A stretch of 64,000 bases of DNA, taken from NCBI RefSeq assembly GCF_965363235.1, contig NC_134839.1:77091410-77155409 (forward strand), written 5' to 3'. This document shows positions 48,479-61,100 of this stretch, in pieces. Both the position numbers and the translations under genes were made by a program. The DNA is from Mytilus galloprovincialis (Eukaryota > Mollusca > Bivalvia > Mytilida > Mytilidae). The notes beneath the pieces were generated by a model, which was given only the letters and a program-made list of their open reading frames with translations, did not search any database and had not been told where the DNA came from. Within the stretch, counting starts at the first letter, position 1, and every line of letters begins with the position of its first letter.

Positions 48479-49530
48479 CAGGTGGTCGTGTGCTCTAGCG
48501 GGACGGCTACAGTGCAGGCGATTGGGTGTCACGATATCTCAGTAGCATGGGTTCGAATCCCGGCGAGGGAAGAACAAAAAATTGTGAAAGCAAATTTACA
48601 GATCTAACATTGTTGGGTTGATGTTTAGACGAGTTGTATATACATAGTGTACACAGCCATGTATCACCATCATTGCTGGTGATCCGATGGATAAATCTGT
48701 TGTAGAGGTGTCACTGACTCAGACGTACTTATTAATATAATTATTTTCTGTGACTGTATCTTGCATTAATTTGTAGGATCCTTTACTATAGATAACTGAG
48801 CTGATCTGTAACAATAACATCTCCATGCCTTATATATCATGTACTGTAGTACCGCCGCTAGATTAAAACTGACGAGGAAAGGTAACACACGGCCACCGAA
48901 AGCTTTATTATTGTGAGGCCCAGGTGGTCGTGTGGTCTAGCGGGACGGCTACAGTGCATGCGATTGGGTGTCACGATATCTCAGTAGCTTGGGTTCGAAT
49001 CCCGGCGAGGGAAAAACAAAAAAATTGTGAAAGCAAATTTACAGATCTAACATTTGCTGGGTTGATGTTTAGACGAGTTGTATATACATAATGTACACAG
49101 CCATGTATCACCATCATTGCTGGTGATCCGATGGATAAATCTGTTGTAGAGTTGTCATTGACTCAGACGTACTTATTAATATAATTATTTTCTGTGACTG
49201 TATTGCATTAATTTGTAGGATCCTTTACTATAGATATTCGAGCTGATCTGTAACAATAACATCTCCATGCCTTATATATCATGTACTGTAGTACGCCGCT
49301 AGATTAAAACTGGCGAGGATAGGTAACACACGGCCACCGAAAGCTTTATTATTGTGAAGTTCAGGTGGTCGTGTGGTCTAGCGGGACGGCTACAGTCTAG
49401 GCGATTGGGTGCCACGATATCTCAGTAGCATGTGTTCGAATCCCGGCGAGGGAAGAACAAACAAATTGAGAAAGCAAATTTACAGATCTAACATTGTTGA
49501 ATTGATGTTTAGACGAGTTACATATATATA
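48479..49530 (+). mobile_element. Tandem array of three tRNA-headed SINE units
   Basis: The heads start at 48479, 48921 and 49362, a spacing of 442 and 441 bases. Each has caggtggtcgtgtg and ggttcgaatcccggcgaggg (box-B-like at about 48549 in the first). The units share body strings such as tcaccatcattgctggtgat and ggatcctttactatagata. The third unit is cut at about 49530, where the shared 3' flank of T1 begins. The single copy at 1719-2060 has the same body in front of the head. Confidence 0.8.
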
Positions 49531-49536
49531 TTTATT
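49531..49536 (-). promoter_or_regulatory. Poly(A) signal of gene E (T1)
   Basis: AATAAA in minus orientation, 30 bases after the T1 stop, right at the border of the SINE array. Confidence 0.6.
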
Positions 49537-49565
49537 TATAACAATAATCAACTTTTCCTTCTGTT

Positions 49566-52500
49566 TTAACCACCTTGGCCACTATTACAACATCCATTTC
49601 CTACAAAAATATAAAGCAAAAGTCTTAATTAAGAAAATAAAACATATTCCATAAAACTCGGAATCCGTATGCATGATATTTATTGCAAGCGTTTGATAAT
49701 GGTTATAAGTTAATTTTGATTGATATACATGTCTTAAATATTTATTCACAAAACTAAGTTTATTTGAAAAATCGATCGAAATGGATTCACATCTTTTGAC
49801 AAGAAAAGTATGGCAACAATAAAAATATGTAAGCCCCGCAAACACTTCGTCAAATTTTCTCAATAACAAACCAATTTTTTTATTTAAAAACGCTTTATTA
49901 CTGAAAAATTATTACACCAGGGTTTTCGATATCGCAAATTAGGCAAATCATTTATCAAATTCTATCATCGGTAAAAGGACATCATTCGTAAAAAAAAATC
50001 AACATGAAGACACCTAAAACTCTCGTCTTTATTTATCAGAAAAAAAAACATACAAATAAAAAGGAACAAATCATCCCAAAAACAGAACTAATTTTGTTGA
50101 ATGTGAAAAAAATGTCTTTGAAACCGTTTGATGTTGATCGAGTTTCTTTTAGAGACTGTGTTAGTGTTTTGCAATTTGACTGAGATCTTGTCATATTAGA
50201 CATGTATCAAAACGTGTCTGTTTTTTTCTATATATTGACCTTTACCTATTTTAAATGATGTGTGTGCAATATATTTCTCCTTGTCCGTGTTATAAAAAAG
50301 CAAACGCCTTAAATTTTGGTCACTTTGTCGGTTAATAAATAAATTAGTTTGTAGTATATAGAAATAATGTAAATGGTAAAAAAGATATAAACACAAATTT
50401 CAGAAGACATCTATGCCAAAAAAGGGGTAGATACAGCGTTAATTGTAAGATTATCTATATATTTTCAACCTTTGATATACTTACTTTCAGAAAGATTGGA
50501 TCTTTCATCATCATCTTCACATTTTCCTGTCAATCTATTGTAAGAAAAACCTTCGTTGCACTTGTATTGCCCTTTATCTCCCAACAAAATTTTACGAAGG
50601 ACATTCACGGGGCTAGTTAGCTTTTCTGGTCCTAAATAAAACCATTTAGTGTACTTTTAATATCGAGATATAAATGAGCAAAAATATTGGTAGGAAATAA
50701 AACACACCGGTAATGAAAGACAGATCCCATATGGTTTTATGTAAATTCACTCTGCTAATTAGAAGCTGAATTAATGTTTTAAACGCTTGAGTTTTTTCGT
50801 CATTGTCGTATTATTTCATGTAATGAACAAAAATAACGTGTATTCAGCATTATGGATTGAAAAATATTCCGATCAAACATATATTTCCTGACGTTTACCA
50901 AGGTTTTATTCCGAGGTTACACCGAAATATCGTTGTCATTGATGCTTTCTTCTCAAATATCAAGACATACAATTGATCTCAAACAAACAGCTTTCAATTT
51001 TTCCTGCATGTGCTGTGGGATGTGTTGAGAATATAAAGACAGCTATGGTTCAATTATTCACCTATATTATGGGTTTATCATTGTCCACAAAAGTGAATTG
51101 ATATGACCTTTTGGGAATATCATCAAACAAGGAAAATAATAATTCATAAAACCAAGAAGATGTAATTATAAAAGCACTTTCGCCAATAGACAGAAGTGTA
51201 TCACTACACTATTAAAATCAGTAGATAAAAGCTTTACCCATCAGATCATCAGATCAATACAAAGCAAAAATAACTACCAAAAAACTGATAAGACACAAAG
51301 TACAGATATGATAGTATAATGCACTCGTAGTAGCAGACAAAAAAATGTGGTTTTTTTTTTTTTTTGGTTTTTTTTTTTTTTTGGGGGGGGGGGGTTGTAG
51401 GAGACAAAGTTCTTTATTATAATATAATATATTCATATAACAAGTGTTTTTTCAGTATAAATCTTCTGGCATTCAAGAAAAGTGGTAGATACAGTTTTAA
51501 ATATTATATTATGTCTACATGTTCATCCCTTTATATACTTACTTCCAGAAAGATTGGATTTATCATCATCATTTTCACATTCCTCTGTCAGTACATTGTA
51601 AGAGAACCCTTCGTTACATTCTTTAATTTCATCTTCCAATAACAGGTTACGAAGGGCATCAATTTGTTCATTTGTCTTGTCTCTTCCTAAATAAGACCAA
51701 ATAGTATAGTTTTGATGACGAAATAGAAATAACACAACATAGCAATAGCACAAAAAAAAAACACACCTGTAAAGAATATAATAAGTCTGTACATTGTTTT
51801 CTACAGATTCTGCAATAGAACAAATTGTTTGCTGTTTCTTCCGTAGATTTTTTTAATTGTGCAGCTTCGGTTGATGGGGCTATTTTTTTTTAAAGAGAAT
51901 TAAAAAGAAAAAAAGAAATTCATAATGTATTTTCTATAAAGGCAACAGCAGTTAATCGCTGTTCAAAAGTCATAAATCGATTGAGACAAATCCGGGTTGC
52001 ATACTAAAACAAAGGGAAACACATCATCTATAAGAGGAAAACAACGGAACAACTGACACACTGAAGTGCAACAAATTACAAACGACAATATAACATACAT
52101 AGAAACGAACTTTTAGATAAGGATTGCCATATTCCTGACATGTAAAATTTAAGAAAAATATGGTTGAACCTGGTTTTGTGGATAGCCAAACCTCACACTT
52201 TATGGCAATCTTTAATGTACCGCTCAAATGACAGGAATACAGTACGAATTAATGCAAGACCACTTGGGACAGAGAAATTCTTCAAGAAATAATATAATGG
52301 AACATTTCGACATGTTAACCACAGAATGACAACGAATATCTAAAAAAAATTAGGACAGTACACAAAAACAGCATAATAGAATTACGAACTGTCCATTACA
52401 TGAATGAAATAACGCCACAAAAGCGACGTCACATTTAAATTTCTAAAAAATGGATCTAATTTGTAATTAGGTTTGTTATTATGTTATTTGATATATTTTA

Positions 52501-53604
52501 TAACAATAAGAAGAATATCAAATATATAGATGTGTAAGTAATTGTAAATTATAGGCTGAAACACATCTTTTGATATCCCAGTGACAAAGGTGAAACTAAA
52601 ATGAATGAGATATAACTAAGGAAGAACTATTCCTTGATAACAAATGAATTATTACAAGAAACAATATGTCGATGTCAATTTTTATTTATCAGCCATTGTA
52701 GTTTCAACCAAGAAATGACCGAAATTAAACATATAAATTTGTTATTTTCACATTCCCTTGAATCAAGAACAGGAAAGATATAAAGCTGTTTTTGTACTGT
52801 TTGTATACTATTTATATATTGAGAAAAGGTTAGTTTTGCCTCCTTGCATGTTAAGATGACAATATAAATTGACTGAATATGCACAGATAAATATGTGCCT
52901 ATTAAGACATTCACTTTGATTTCACTGTGGGACTATTGACGTTATGTATATTTCATATGGGATAAGTAGATATGTTATTTTTAGCTAGGGAAATGGCGAC
53001 ATATTTCTTGCTTAATTAAGACGTACACTGATTCATTAGTTCATTACTGGAAGAATTCTAACCATACCCTAGGACAGATAAAGTCTAGGTAGATATGCAT
53101 GCTTCCATTATCTTAAATTATGCTAATTATTTCAATACAATATGATCATGAAAAAATACAGACTTTTCTTATTTATTATGTATAGGTCTCAACTTTTATT
53201 GTTTTTCAATATATAAATAGTATAAAAGCAGCTACCATTTTTTATGGCATGTAATAATATGTTTTATATTCAAACACTTTATGGTATTAAGAAAACATTT
53301 CACAATCTAGAGTAAATTATTGTAGAATTTGTAGAGGTTATAAATAATCTACGATATAATCGGCCGTTTGGTTACTTATTTATTTTTATCGAACATTCAC
53401 AAATAAAATGAAATCATAAACATAGTGTAGGAATAAAAAAAATATAGAATAAAAACAGAAACACAAAGCTACATTTTCGATAAATAAATAAAAGTAAAGT
53501 CATGGGTTCCCATTTACATACATACCTCTAACGTGTCGGGTGAGTGCGATATCAAAGCATATACACACCAAAAATAACGTCAATACTGAACGTGGAATAT
53601 TCAT
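49566..53604 (-). CDS. Gene E: secreted peptide with two leucine-rich plus cysteine-hairpin modules and a CC tail (4 exons)
   Basis: Minus-strand exons 53604-53526 (signal), 51686-51543 (a), 50631-50485 (b) and 49600-49566 (T1) join in phase 1 with GT-AG introns into 134 residues. The signal exon has the hydrophobic core VLTLFLVCICFDIAL. Modules a (48 residues) and b (49) share a pattern: a leucine-rich helix-like part (LRNLLLED or LRKILLGD), then C-N-E-G-F-S-Y-N-x-L-T-x-x-C (C-x12-C), then an acidic linker (ENDDDKSNLSG, EDDDERSNLSE). T1 encodes RNGCCNSGQGG and a stop. The mature protein has six cysteines and ends in G-G. A TATA box lies at 53698-53707. The same exon types recur downstream (c, T2, d, T3), so alternative 3' cassettes are possible. 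The family is not one I can name. Confidence 0.75.
51349..51395. repeat. T-run followed by a G-run
   Basis: Two T runs separated by gg, then ten or so G. It lies in intron a-b of gene E. Run length is uncertain, as such tracts often assemble poorly. Confidence 0.8.
51940..52260 (-). repeat. Beta repeat, reversed
   Basis: The family end ggcaacagcagttaatcgct and the segment atagccaaacctcacacttt are both present. It lies in intron 1 of gene E. Confidence 0.6.
52261..53525. other. Intron 1 of gene E, remainder
   Basis: AT-rich sequence in which I see no further module exon. The frames here are short and uninformative. Confidence 0.4.
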
Positions 53605-53697
53605 GTCTAACTTTCTTGGTAAATATTTTTTCCGTTCTTTTTCGTATCAATTATGTCTGTAACGGAATTTTACAGTGATTTTTTTTACGTTTCAACC

Positions 53698-53707
53698 TAT
53701 TTTTATA
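53698..53707 (-). promoter_or_regulatory. TATA box of gene E
   Basis: TATAAAAATA on the minus strand, about 94 bases before the ATG. Transcription would start near 53670, giving a 5' leader of about 65-70 bases. Confidence 0.5.
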
Positions 53708-53759
53708 CGACGTACCTTGACATAAATTCAATTACGTGAATGGTAGGTAAGATGAGTTA

Positions 53760-54170
53760 GTTCAAAATTAATATGGCGTTACATCTAATCTCCTGGTTTG
53801 ATTGACGAAAACCTTGGACCAAACCTTTTTATTCAAATCACCTTCTTTAATAAAAAATATTTGCAATGTTTCCATTTATGAAGATTAATTCAAACTAACA
53901 AATGTAAGTGTCAACCTTTACTAGCATGAACTTTGATTTATAATTAGTACATCGGTCTAGTTGACAAGTCAATAAACTACAAAATCGTGTTTAATCCTCT
54001 AAAAGAATTTGCGTAGTTCTGTGTTGATGCAAACGCACCAATAACACATGCGTCATTAAAATCATAATTCAGTAAATTTAAATTAATTTTATTATTATAT
54101 GTAGATTAATCTTTTGTTATAATCTATATTTAAAACCTTTTCATACACATGTTTTGAAAATATATATGCT
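53760..54170 (-). promoter_or_regulatory. Upstream region of gene E, duplicated at 39850-40330
   Basis: This block, just above the TATA box, is colinear with 39850-40330. The retained matches are scattered over 400 bases, so the two copies are old. The region may hold control sites, but none can be named. Confidence 0.45.
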
Positions 54171-54239
54171 GGGATTTAATTTAATTTACGAGTTTAAAAA
54201 GCTTGCAGAATACATTTTAAAGTTCTTGCACACTATGTT

Positions 54240-55084
54240 ATTGTACTAATGTAGTACCGAGGCTTTCTGTTAAAGGCCGTAATTTGACCTATAATTGTTT
54301 AGTTTTTACAAATTGCAACTTGGATGGATAGTGTCTCATTGGCATATACATGTAGTATAAATAGATAGTGACCACGAGCAAGAATGATTTTGTGAATCAA
54401 ATCAGTTTCACCAATTGTTGAATCGTGTTTCCAATTCAATGTTGAAATTAATTTCTCTTTTATAACTGAATACATGAGTAAACCATCCCAAGCTAAGGAA
54501 TTAAATTGAAGGTCAAATGAATATGCATTCAATGATGTCGTATTATTCCCTTGCAAATTAGTATTTCCCTATTCTACTTTCATAAATGATGAACAAAGTC
54601 AATATATTTATATCTCGTAGATAAAGTGCCTTTAAAACGACGTTATTGAATGGATTAAATCCAAAGAGTTTCTAATTGCAACCCCTGATTTTAGTATGGA
54701 TGTAGTAGTTCAAACTTTTATCAAAGTGTTTCCAAATTTTAAATCTACAACATAAGGAAAGTTTTTGGTTGTTAAAATTAACATAATCAACAATTTGTAA
54801 TTACTGTATGCAAGATTATATTATTTTGCATTTGAAGTTCATGCTCAATTGTTTTATGTTCCTTGCTTGTGTGCCTGTCACCGGTAACAATAAGTATTTG
54901 TCAAATACGTAAATACACAACACTTCTGTTAGTCTGAGGTATAATTTCAAATAGGAAATCACAATTACAAACGCGTGTTCGTCTCTTTTATCCATTGCAT
55001 GACCATAGTGCTGCAACTGTATTGAGGACAGACAAATAAATGAGGAGATATGGTATGAGTAACAGTGGGACAACTCTCTGTCTA
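54240..55084. other. Gene-free stretch
   Basis: About 54240-54350 is a gamma-type fragment (gtaatttgacctataattgt, gtctcattggcatatac). The rest shows no exon. The minus-strand frames 54299-54556 and 54816-55130 have no recognisable domain. Confidence 0.4.
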
Positions 55085-55660
55085 CGTCACAATGTATAAA
55101 TAAAGACAACAGTAGTATACCGCTGTTCAAAACTCATAAATCTATGGACAAAAAACAAAATCGGGGTAACAAACTAAAACTGAGGGAAACGCATTAAATA
55201 TTAGAGGAGAACAACGACACAACATTAAAATGTAACACACACAGCAACGGACTAAGCATTAGACAACATCCGATGAGAATAACCAATATAACATCAAAAC
55301 CAAATACATGAATTTGGGATAGAAAAGTACCGTGACACGTCTTATAGTAATGTGAATTCACAATCAAAAATAGGAGAAAACAAACGACACAACGGAAACA
55401 CAACGTAAAAATGTTACACACACAGAAACGAACTATGATATGACAAAGGCCGTTTTCCTGACTTGGTACAGGACATTTTTAAAGAAAAAAATGGTGGGTT
55501 GAACCTGGTTTTGTGGCATGCCAAACCTCGCACTTTGATGGAATTGTTAAATATAACATTAAAATGACAACATAATAATACAGGACTACAATACAAATAA
55601 ATAGCAGAACGTATTAGGCATAGAAACACATGAATAATAGATAACAAAAGGCATCAGGTT
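55085..55660 (-). repeat. Beta repeat, reversed, near complete
   Basis: It includes acaacagtagtataccgctg, agacaacatccgatgagaat, cctgacttggtacaggacat and ttgtggcatgccaaacct. The frames at 55194-55421 and 55414-55647 are its translations. Confidence 0.7.
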
Positions 55661-55924
55661 TAAAATAAAAGTTAACATTTATATGTCAATGTACGGTTTT
55701 TCACACCGAGTCTTGGCTCACATCGAAGAAAAAGATATAAAGGGCATCACAATGATTAGTGAAAAAAAATCCAAATTAGAAATACAGTCTAATCTATATA
55801 ATAAACAAGAAACACCTAAGCTTTTTTTTTCCTATTTCCTATTTAGTTTTCTGATATTTAACTCTTGGATGTCGTGGGCTCATTCAGCTTTAAGTAAAAA
55901 CTGTTTCTCATTTTGACTTTATTT

Positions 55925-57400
55925 TGTAGGCTAGCTTTTTATCAGAAGAGTTAAATCAAGAACATTTACATGTTACATTTTGTGATATTATCTCCCCTGT
56001 TGTTTAAATAATTTTGATCGTTGTTTTTAATAAATGACAATTTGATTGGAATCTTTCTCCCTGTTACTAATTCGCCTCGAAAAAACGACCAATGTCTGAC
56101 CTGACATGAGTGTTCATGCACTCATATATTTAGTCATAGGGTGGGTTCTATATTTGGTATCCTTAGCTTTTATATATATATCTATTACGCTGATCACATT
56201 AGACATAAAAACTTATCTATTTTATAAATTCATTTATGTCTATGTGGAAAAATTCTGTTTGAACTAAACAGTCAATTTGGACTGAGTGTGAATGGCATAA
56301 TTATTTTCATCTGTTTTTAACTAACCAATCAGATCACAGATATATTTTATCGTAAAAATATATCAGCGACAAGAAATATCCTCCATTTTTTATGGATATT
56401 TTTCTTTCGCACCCTCACCCGAATTACTTGCCACCTTGTATATTTAAATATGATGTGGGTTTTGTGATTTATTTTTTTATGATTTTTCCATTATGTTGTT
56501 AATGGCTTTTTTATGATATGTTACTTTTTGTAAGTGGTCTTTTTATACGACACCTTTTTTGTAGGCTGGCCTTTTATTGGCAAAACTTTTAGGAATTTTT
56601 GCTCTTTTTACTTCGTACTGTATTTGGCCCGTTAAACATTTTTTGATTCGAGCGTCACATTAACTGTCTTTTGTAGACGAAATGCGCGTCTAGCGTAAGT
56701 GTAAAATTGTATTCCTGGTATCTATGATGAGTTTATTTATGGTACGCCACTTTTTGTAAGTAGCCTTTTTGTACGACACCTTTTTCGTAGGCTGGCCTTT
56801 TGTTAGGGGAGTTAAATCAGGGGCATTTAAATGTTACCCTTTATAAGATTATCTCCCCTGTTGTTGTAAATAATTATGATCGTCGTTTTCAATAAATGAC
56901 ATTTTGATTGGAATGTTTTTCCTTGTTAATGATTCGCCTCCAAATACAGAGCAAGGTGTATCCGGACATAAGTGTTAATGCTCTCATATATTTATTCATA
57001 GGGTGGGTGCTAAGATTGTAACAAAATCATGACTGCTGTACCCATAGTTTGATTATTTTATTTTTTTATGTCTGTTTTGTTCACGCATCGTTGTAAATAT
57101 AACGAAATTTGATGAAACTGTCGTAAAACTGAGAGGTTTAGCGCTATAGAACCAGGTTTGATCCACCATTTTCTACATTTGAAAATGCCTGTACCAAGTT
57201 AGGAACATGACAGTTGTTGTCCATTCGTTTGATGTGTTTTGTCATTTGATTTTGCCATGTGATTAGGGACTTTCCGATTGAATTTTCCTCGGAGTTCAGT
57301 ATTTTTGTGATTTTACATTCTACATATATTTGGTATCCTCAGCTTTGATATGCATATCTTATGCTGATCACATTATACATAAAGTTAGTTTTCTGATTTT
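55925..57400 (+). repeat. Tandem duplication of about 0.85 kb with an alpha repeat between the copies
   Basis: ttatctcccctgttgt, ttgattggaat, ctcatatattta and catagggtgggt occur in the same order at about 55930-56160 and 56790-57010. The continuation with atgctgatcacatta occurs at about 56190 and 57360. A reversed alpha repeat (about 56600-56735) and a reversed delta repeat (57110-57310) lie within. No gene is seen. Confidence 0.65.
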
Positions 57401-58103
57401 TTCCCATATTGGTCATCATTGATTTTTTTTTTACTTTTTTTTTATAGAAATCAGCATATACTTGTGTACCTCGGGCGTGATTTCAAACTCGGTAGTGAGG
57501 TAAATATCAATTTGAGTAGTTTACTGATGTTCGAATCTTATAATTCGATTGAAGGGACAAACCCAAAGTAAGAATAGGACAGAGGGAATCGCATAAAACC
57601 AAGTTATGGTCTCCTGCTATGCATTTATATCCCGTCACGTGAATCCACACTAAATAAAACATTGAAAATTTGGAATAGGACACAAACGGAAAAATTACAT
57701 TTAAGACTTTGGTATCTAAAGATTTTAGACTACAGTGACATGTAATTATTTCTCACTATAGAAGCTGAATACATGAAGACGATATTGATAAGTATGCTAA
57801 ACAAATATTTCAAAAGTTTACTTAAATAGCAAAATAGCTGATAAGAGGATAAAACACATACATTATGTTCACATTTAATGTCACAATAACTAATTTGAAG
57901 TATACTTATTATAAGAGAAAAAGCCTACTCTTCCCTAAAAATTATATTCGAAGCTTGTACAACCAAAAAATGCATTTCCAACAATTTTTTTTAGTTAAAT
58001 AATTTTAAATGGAATTACTTTTTTGTTTTTCTATTTGATATTTTTTTTAAATGTTGGTTATTTTCTAATCAAAAAGGTAGATAGGATGCTGACAATTCAT
58101 TCC
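57401..58103. other. Gene-free stretch
   Basis: AT-rich sequence below the stop of gene F. I see no clear AATAAA close to that stop on the minus strand; aaaataac near 58060 is the nearest weak candidate. Confidence 0.35.
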
Positions 58104-61100
58104 TTATTTTCCCCCAATTCCTCCTCCACCAAAAGCTCCAATACCTGCAAAAACAAATTTGCATATAAATTTATAGTATATATTTACTTCGGTGGCCATA
58201 AATATTATTCCAACAAGATTTATTGATACTAATATATATATCACATTAGTTGTTATCTATCAATAGTGGCTCTTTTTTACTATTCCTTGTCATTTTATTG
58301 CATTGCGTATTATGTTTTAGAAGGATTAAGACTTCAATAAGATATGCTTTGTTGTTGAAATTGGATGTACCAGAAATCAATCAAAAGAAATCACTTTCAG
58401 TTGCAACTCGTGGCCAGAGACAATGTGTTCAATCATAATACGCTAACTATCCTACAACTGAACTAATTGATAGTAAATATCATGTAATGAAGTTTAATAA
58501 CTATCCAGGCAAAAATTTATTAAAAATATGATTATAATTAGACAAATGAATATCAATTTCATTTGTCTAATTATAATCGGTGAAATTTTCATCGAGGAGT
58601 CGCCCGTTAGACACTGGCCAGCTACCGCGGGTCTCTCAACCATCGAGGCCGGCAAACTATACCCTCGGTAAAAAAATTTACGTGGGTGAAATTTTCATCG
58701 AGGAGTCGACATGCAGTTTAGTTTCCAGTTTTCGATATTCAATTATGCGTTTTGAAAGTGAATCCCAAGGCTTATGTTGTTTTTTTTAATGTAATGGAAT
58801 TTATGCGACTGTCAAAAACGTTAGAGGTTTAGCAAGCTATAAAATCAGGTTTAATTCCCCATTTCTACATAAAAAATGTCTTTACCAAGTCAGGAATATG
58901 ACGGTCGCTATCCATTTGTTTGGTGTTTGAGCTTTTTATTTTGCCATTTGATAACGGACTTTCAGTTCTAATTTTCCTCGGAGTACGTATTTTTTTTTTT
59001 TTTTTTTTTTTTATTTTTTTTTATTTTTTGTGTATTTCAAGTGATATCAAGACATGTACCTTGCCTACCCATATAATTTCGAATATGACAAAATTGTAAT
59101 TTGAATTCGTATCTCTTTTTCTATTCTTAAAACCCTCTTTTCCTGCAATGTTTAGTAGTTATTTAGTTCTAGTAAACACTCAAAATAGCAAAATTATTCT
59201 TTTATCAGTCTGTACACATCTGTTAAGTTGTATCATTGGCAAAAACACAATTACTCATTATGTTAATATATAAACAGAGGGGTGATAAGATTAAATTATT
59301 GAAACTAACAATATATGTCGAACAAAAGCTGCCGAAACCATGATTGAATGATAAAGCACGATTATAGCAACGGTAGCCATCTGATAATGATTGGAACTGA
59401 TAGCCCTGAGATAGTGTATTAACACTTTATGCAAGCGCTGTTGGCTGTTGCTAATGACACTATACATGTTTTCGAGTTTTCAGAAGGAAAGTTTATAATC
59501 ATACTTTTTTCAATGAGTTTAGGTCAAAGCAGATCTTTAATCTCAAATATTTTATGCAAATATAATTGGATCAGTATTCATAATTTCGAGCGGAAATATG
59601 CGATCAATAATTATCAAAAATATTCAGTGAAAAATATATCACCATATTCACAAAAAGTGAAGTTCAATAACTAGAAATTTAAGTCTAATTAATTAAAATT
59701 TTTACTTACCGTTTACTATACAACTTCGAGTTTCTTTGCGAAAGATTTCGCCATCCCTACATTCTATTAAAAAGAAAGAAGTTAATTGTACAATGTATGC
59801 GTCACAGCATTTAGGCCATGAAACCAACTATTTGTTAAATCAATTAGGTGTAATTATTCCACAATAAAATTAAAAATGAAAAAAATAAGAAAATAAACAT
59901 TAAATTTGCAATATCTTTAAATTTGCGAAAATATGTAACCTTGTTGTTTGATATTGTAGATTAAACAAGGTTCGTGAATTCATGCTTTTAAAGTAGTATT
60001 CTTTGTAATTAGAAAAATGTTCTGCAAACCGCTATATTCTTATTACAGAATATGTTCATGCATTTTAAATCTTTTATATAAAATGCTGCATATATAGTGA
60101 ACTATTTGTCATAGTGTATAAATAAAAATTAAATTAAATTGCATATCTCTAAACAGCTTTGTGCCTTTCACTAGGAACAATTCTGACAGAGAAGAAAATC
60201 GTACTTTTGCATTTTCCTGTAGTTGCATTGTACACTTTATCCTTCTTAGCACACTTAGCAGCATTCATTATTCTTCTCGTTTCGAGAAGATTCAAATCGG
60301 AACGCTCCATTGTATTCAGGTTGTTCAGGACTCGCAATATTCCATATTCCTTTCTTTCTGAAAAAAAATATTTATTTTAGAACCATGTGAACTTGAAATT
60401 TAGTTTAATATCCGTAAGGAAAAATCTGCTACAGTTCTTTTCTGTGATAATAGCACAGCAGGGCGGCTTAAAACTACAGTATATGTTAAACGTGATGATG
60501 AAAACTGTCGAATTGTCAATTTTCCTTTTCTCAGTAGTAAATATATATACAGTAATCGTGGCAATCCCAGGTAGCCCGGATACTGGTGACATCCATGAAA
60601 ATCTGTCAACTGAACTTTTATACATCTAGCTAATTAACGTTTAAAAAACGTTGGAACATATATTTTCATATAAAACAACCAAATTTATAATGGATTTTAT
60701 ATATATTTGAGCGTATACTAATCCATTCTTGTTTATCGAATATCTTACTAGCGAAAATCACGATATGACTATAAAAGCTGACACGAGGATCCCAAAACAT
60801 CATACGCCCGGTTTTGATGCGAATTTCATTAACAGGGGTGTGCTTCTTGCTCCAAACAATTGCTCCACTAGAGTTATGAGGAAGAAAACAAAAATTACAA
60901 AGAGCTTGCAATTGTATCCAACAACCATAAATTAACGAGTTACATCAACCATTTTATATATTTTTTTCTATTCATTTGTTTAACATTGTTATGAAGAGCA
61001 CGTGCAGTCATATATGTTGCATTTGTTAGTGGGAATATTTAAAAGTAAAGAATGCATTCTGCTTCATGTATCATGCACGTTTCTCGCCAAAATCATATAA

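Noticed and set aside
60149..60337. Single-exon 62-codon minus-strand gene
   Set aside because: It is the internal part of gene F exon 2 read through its donor; the true exon starts at 60357 and ends at 60205.
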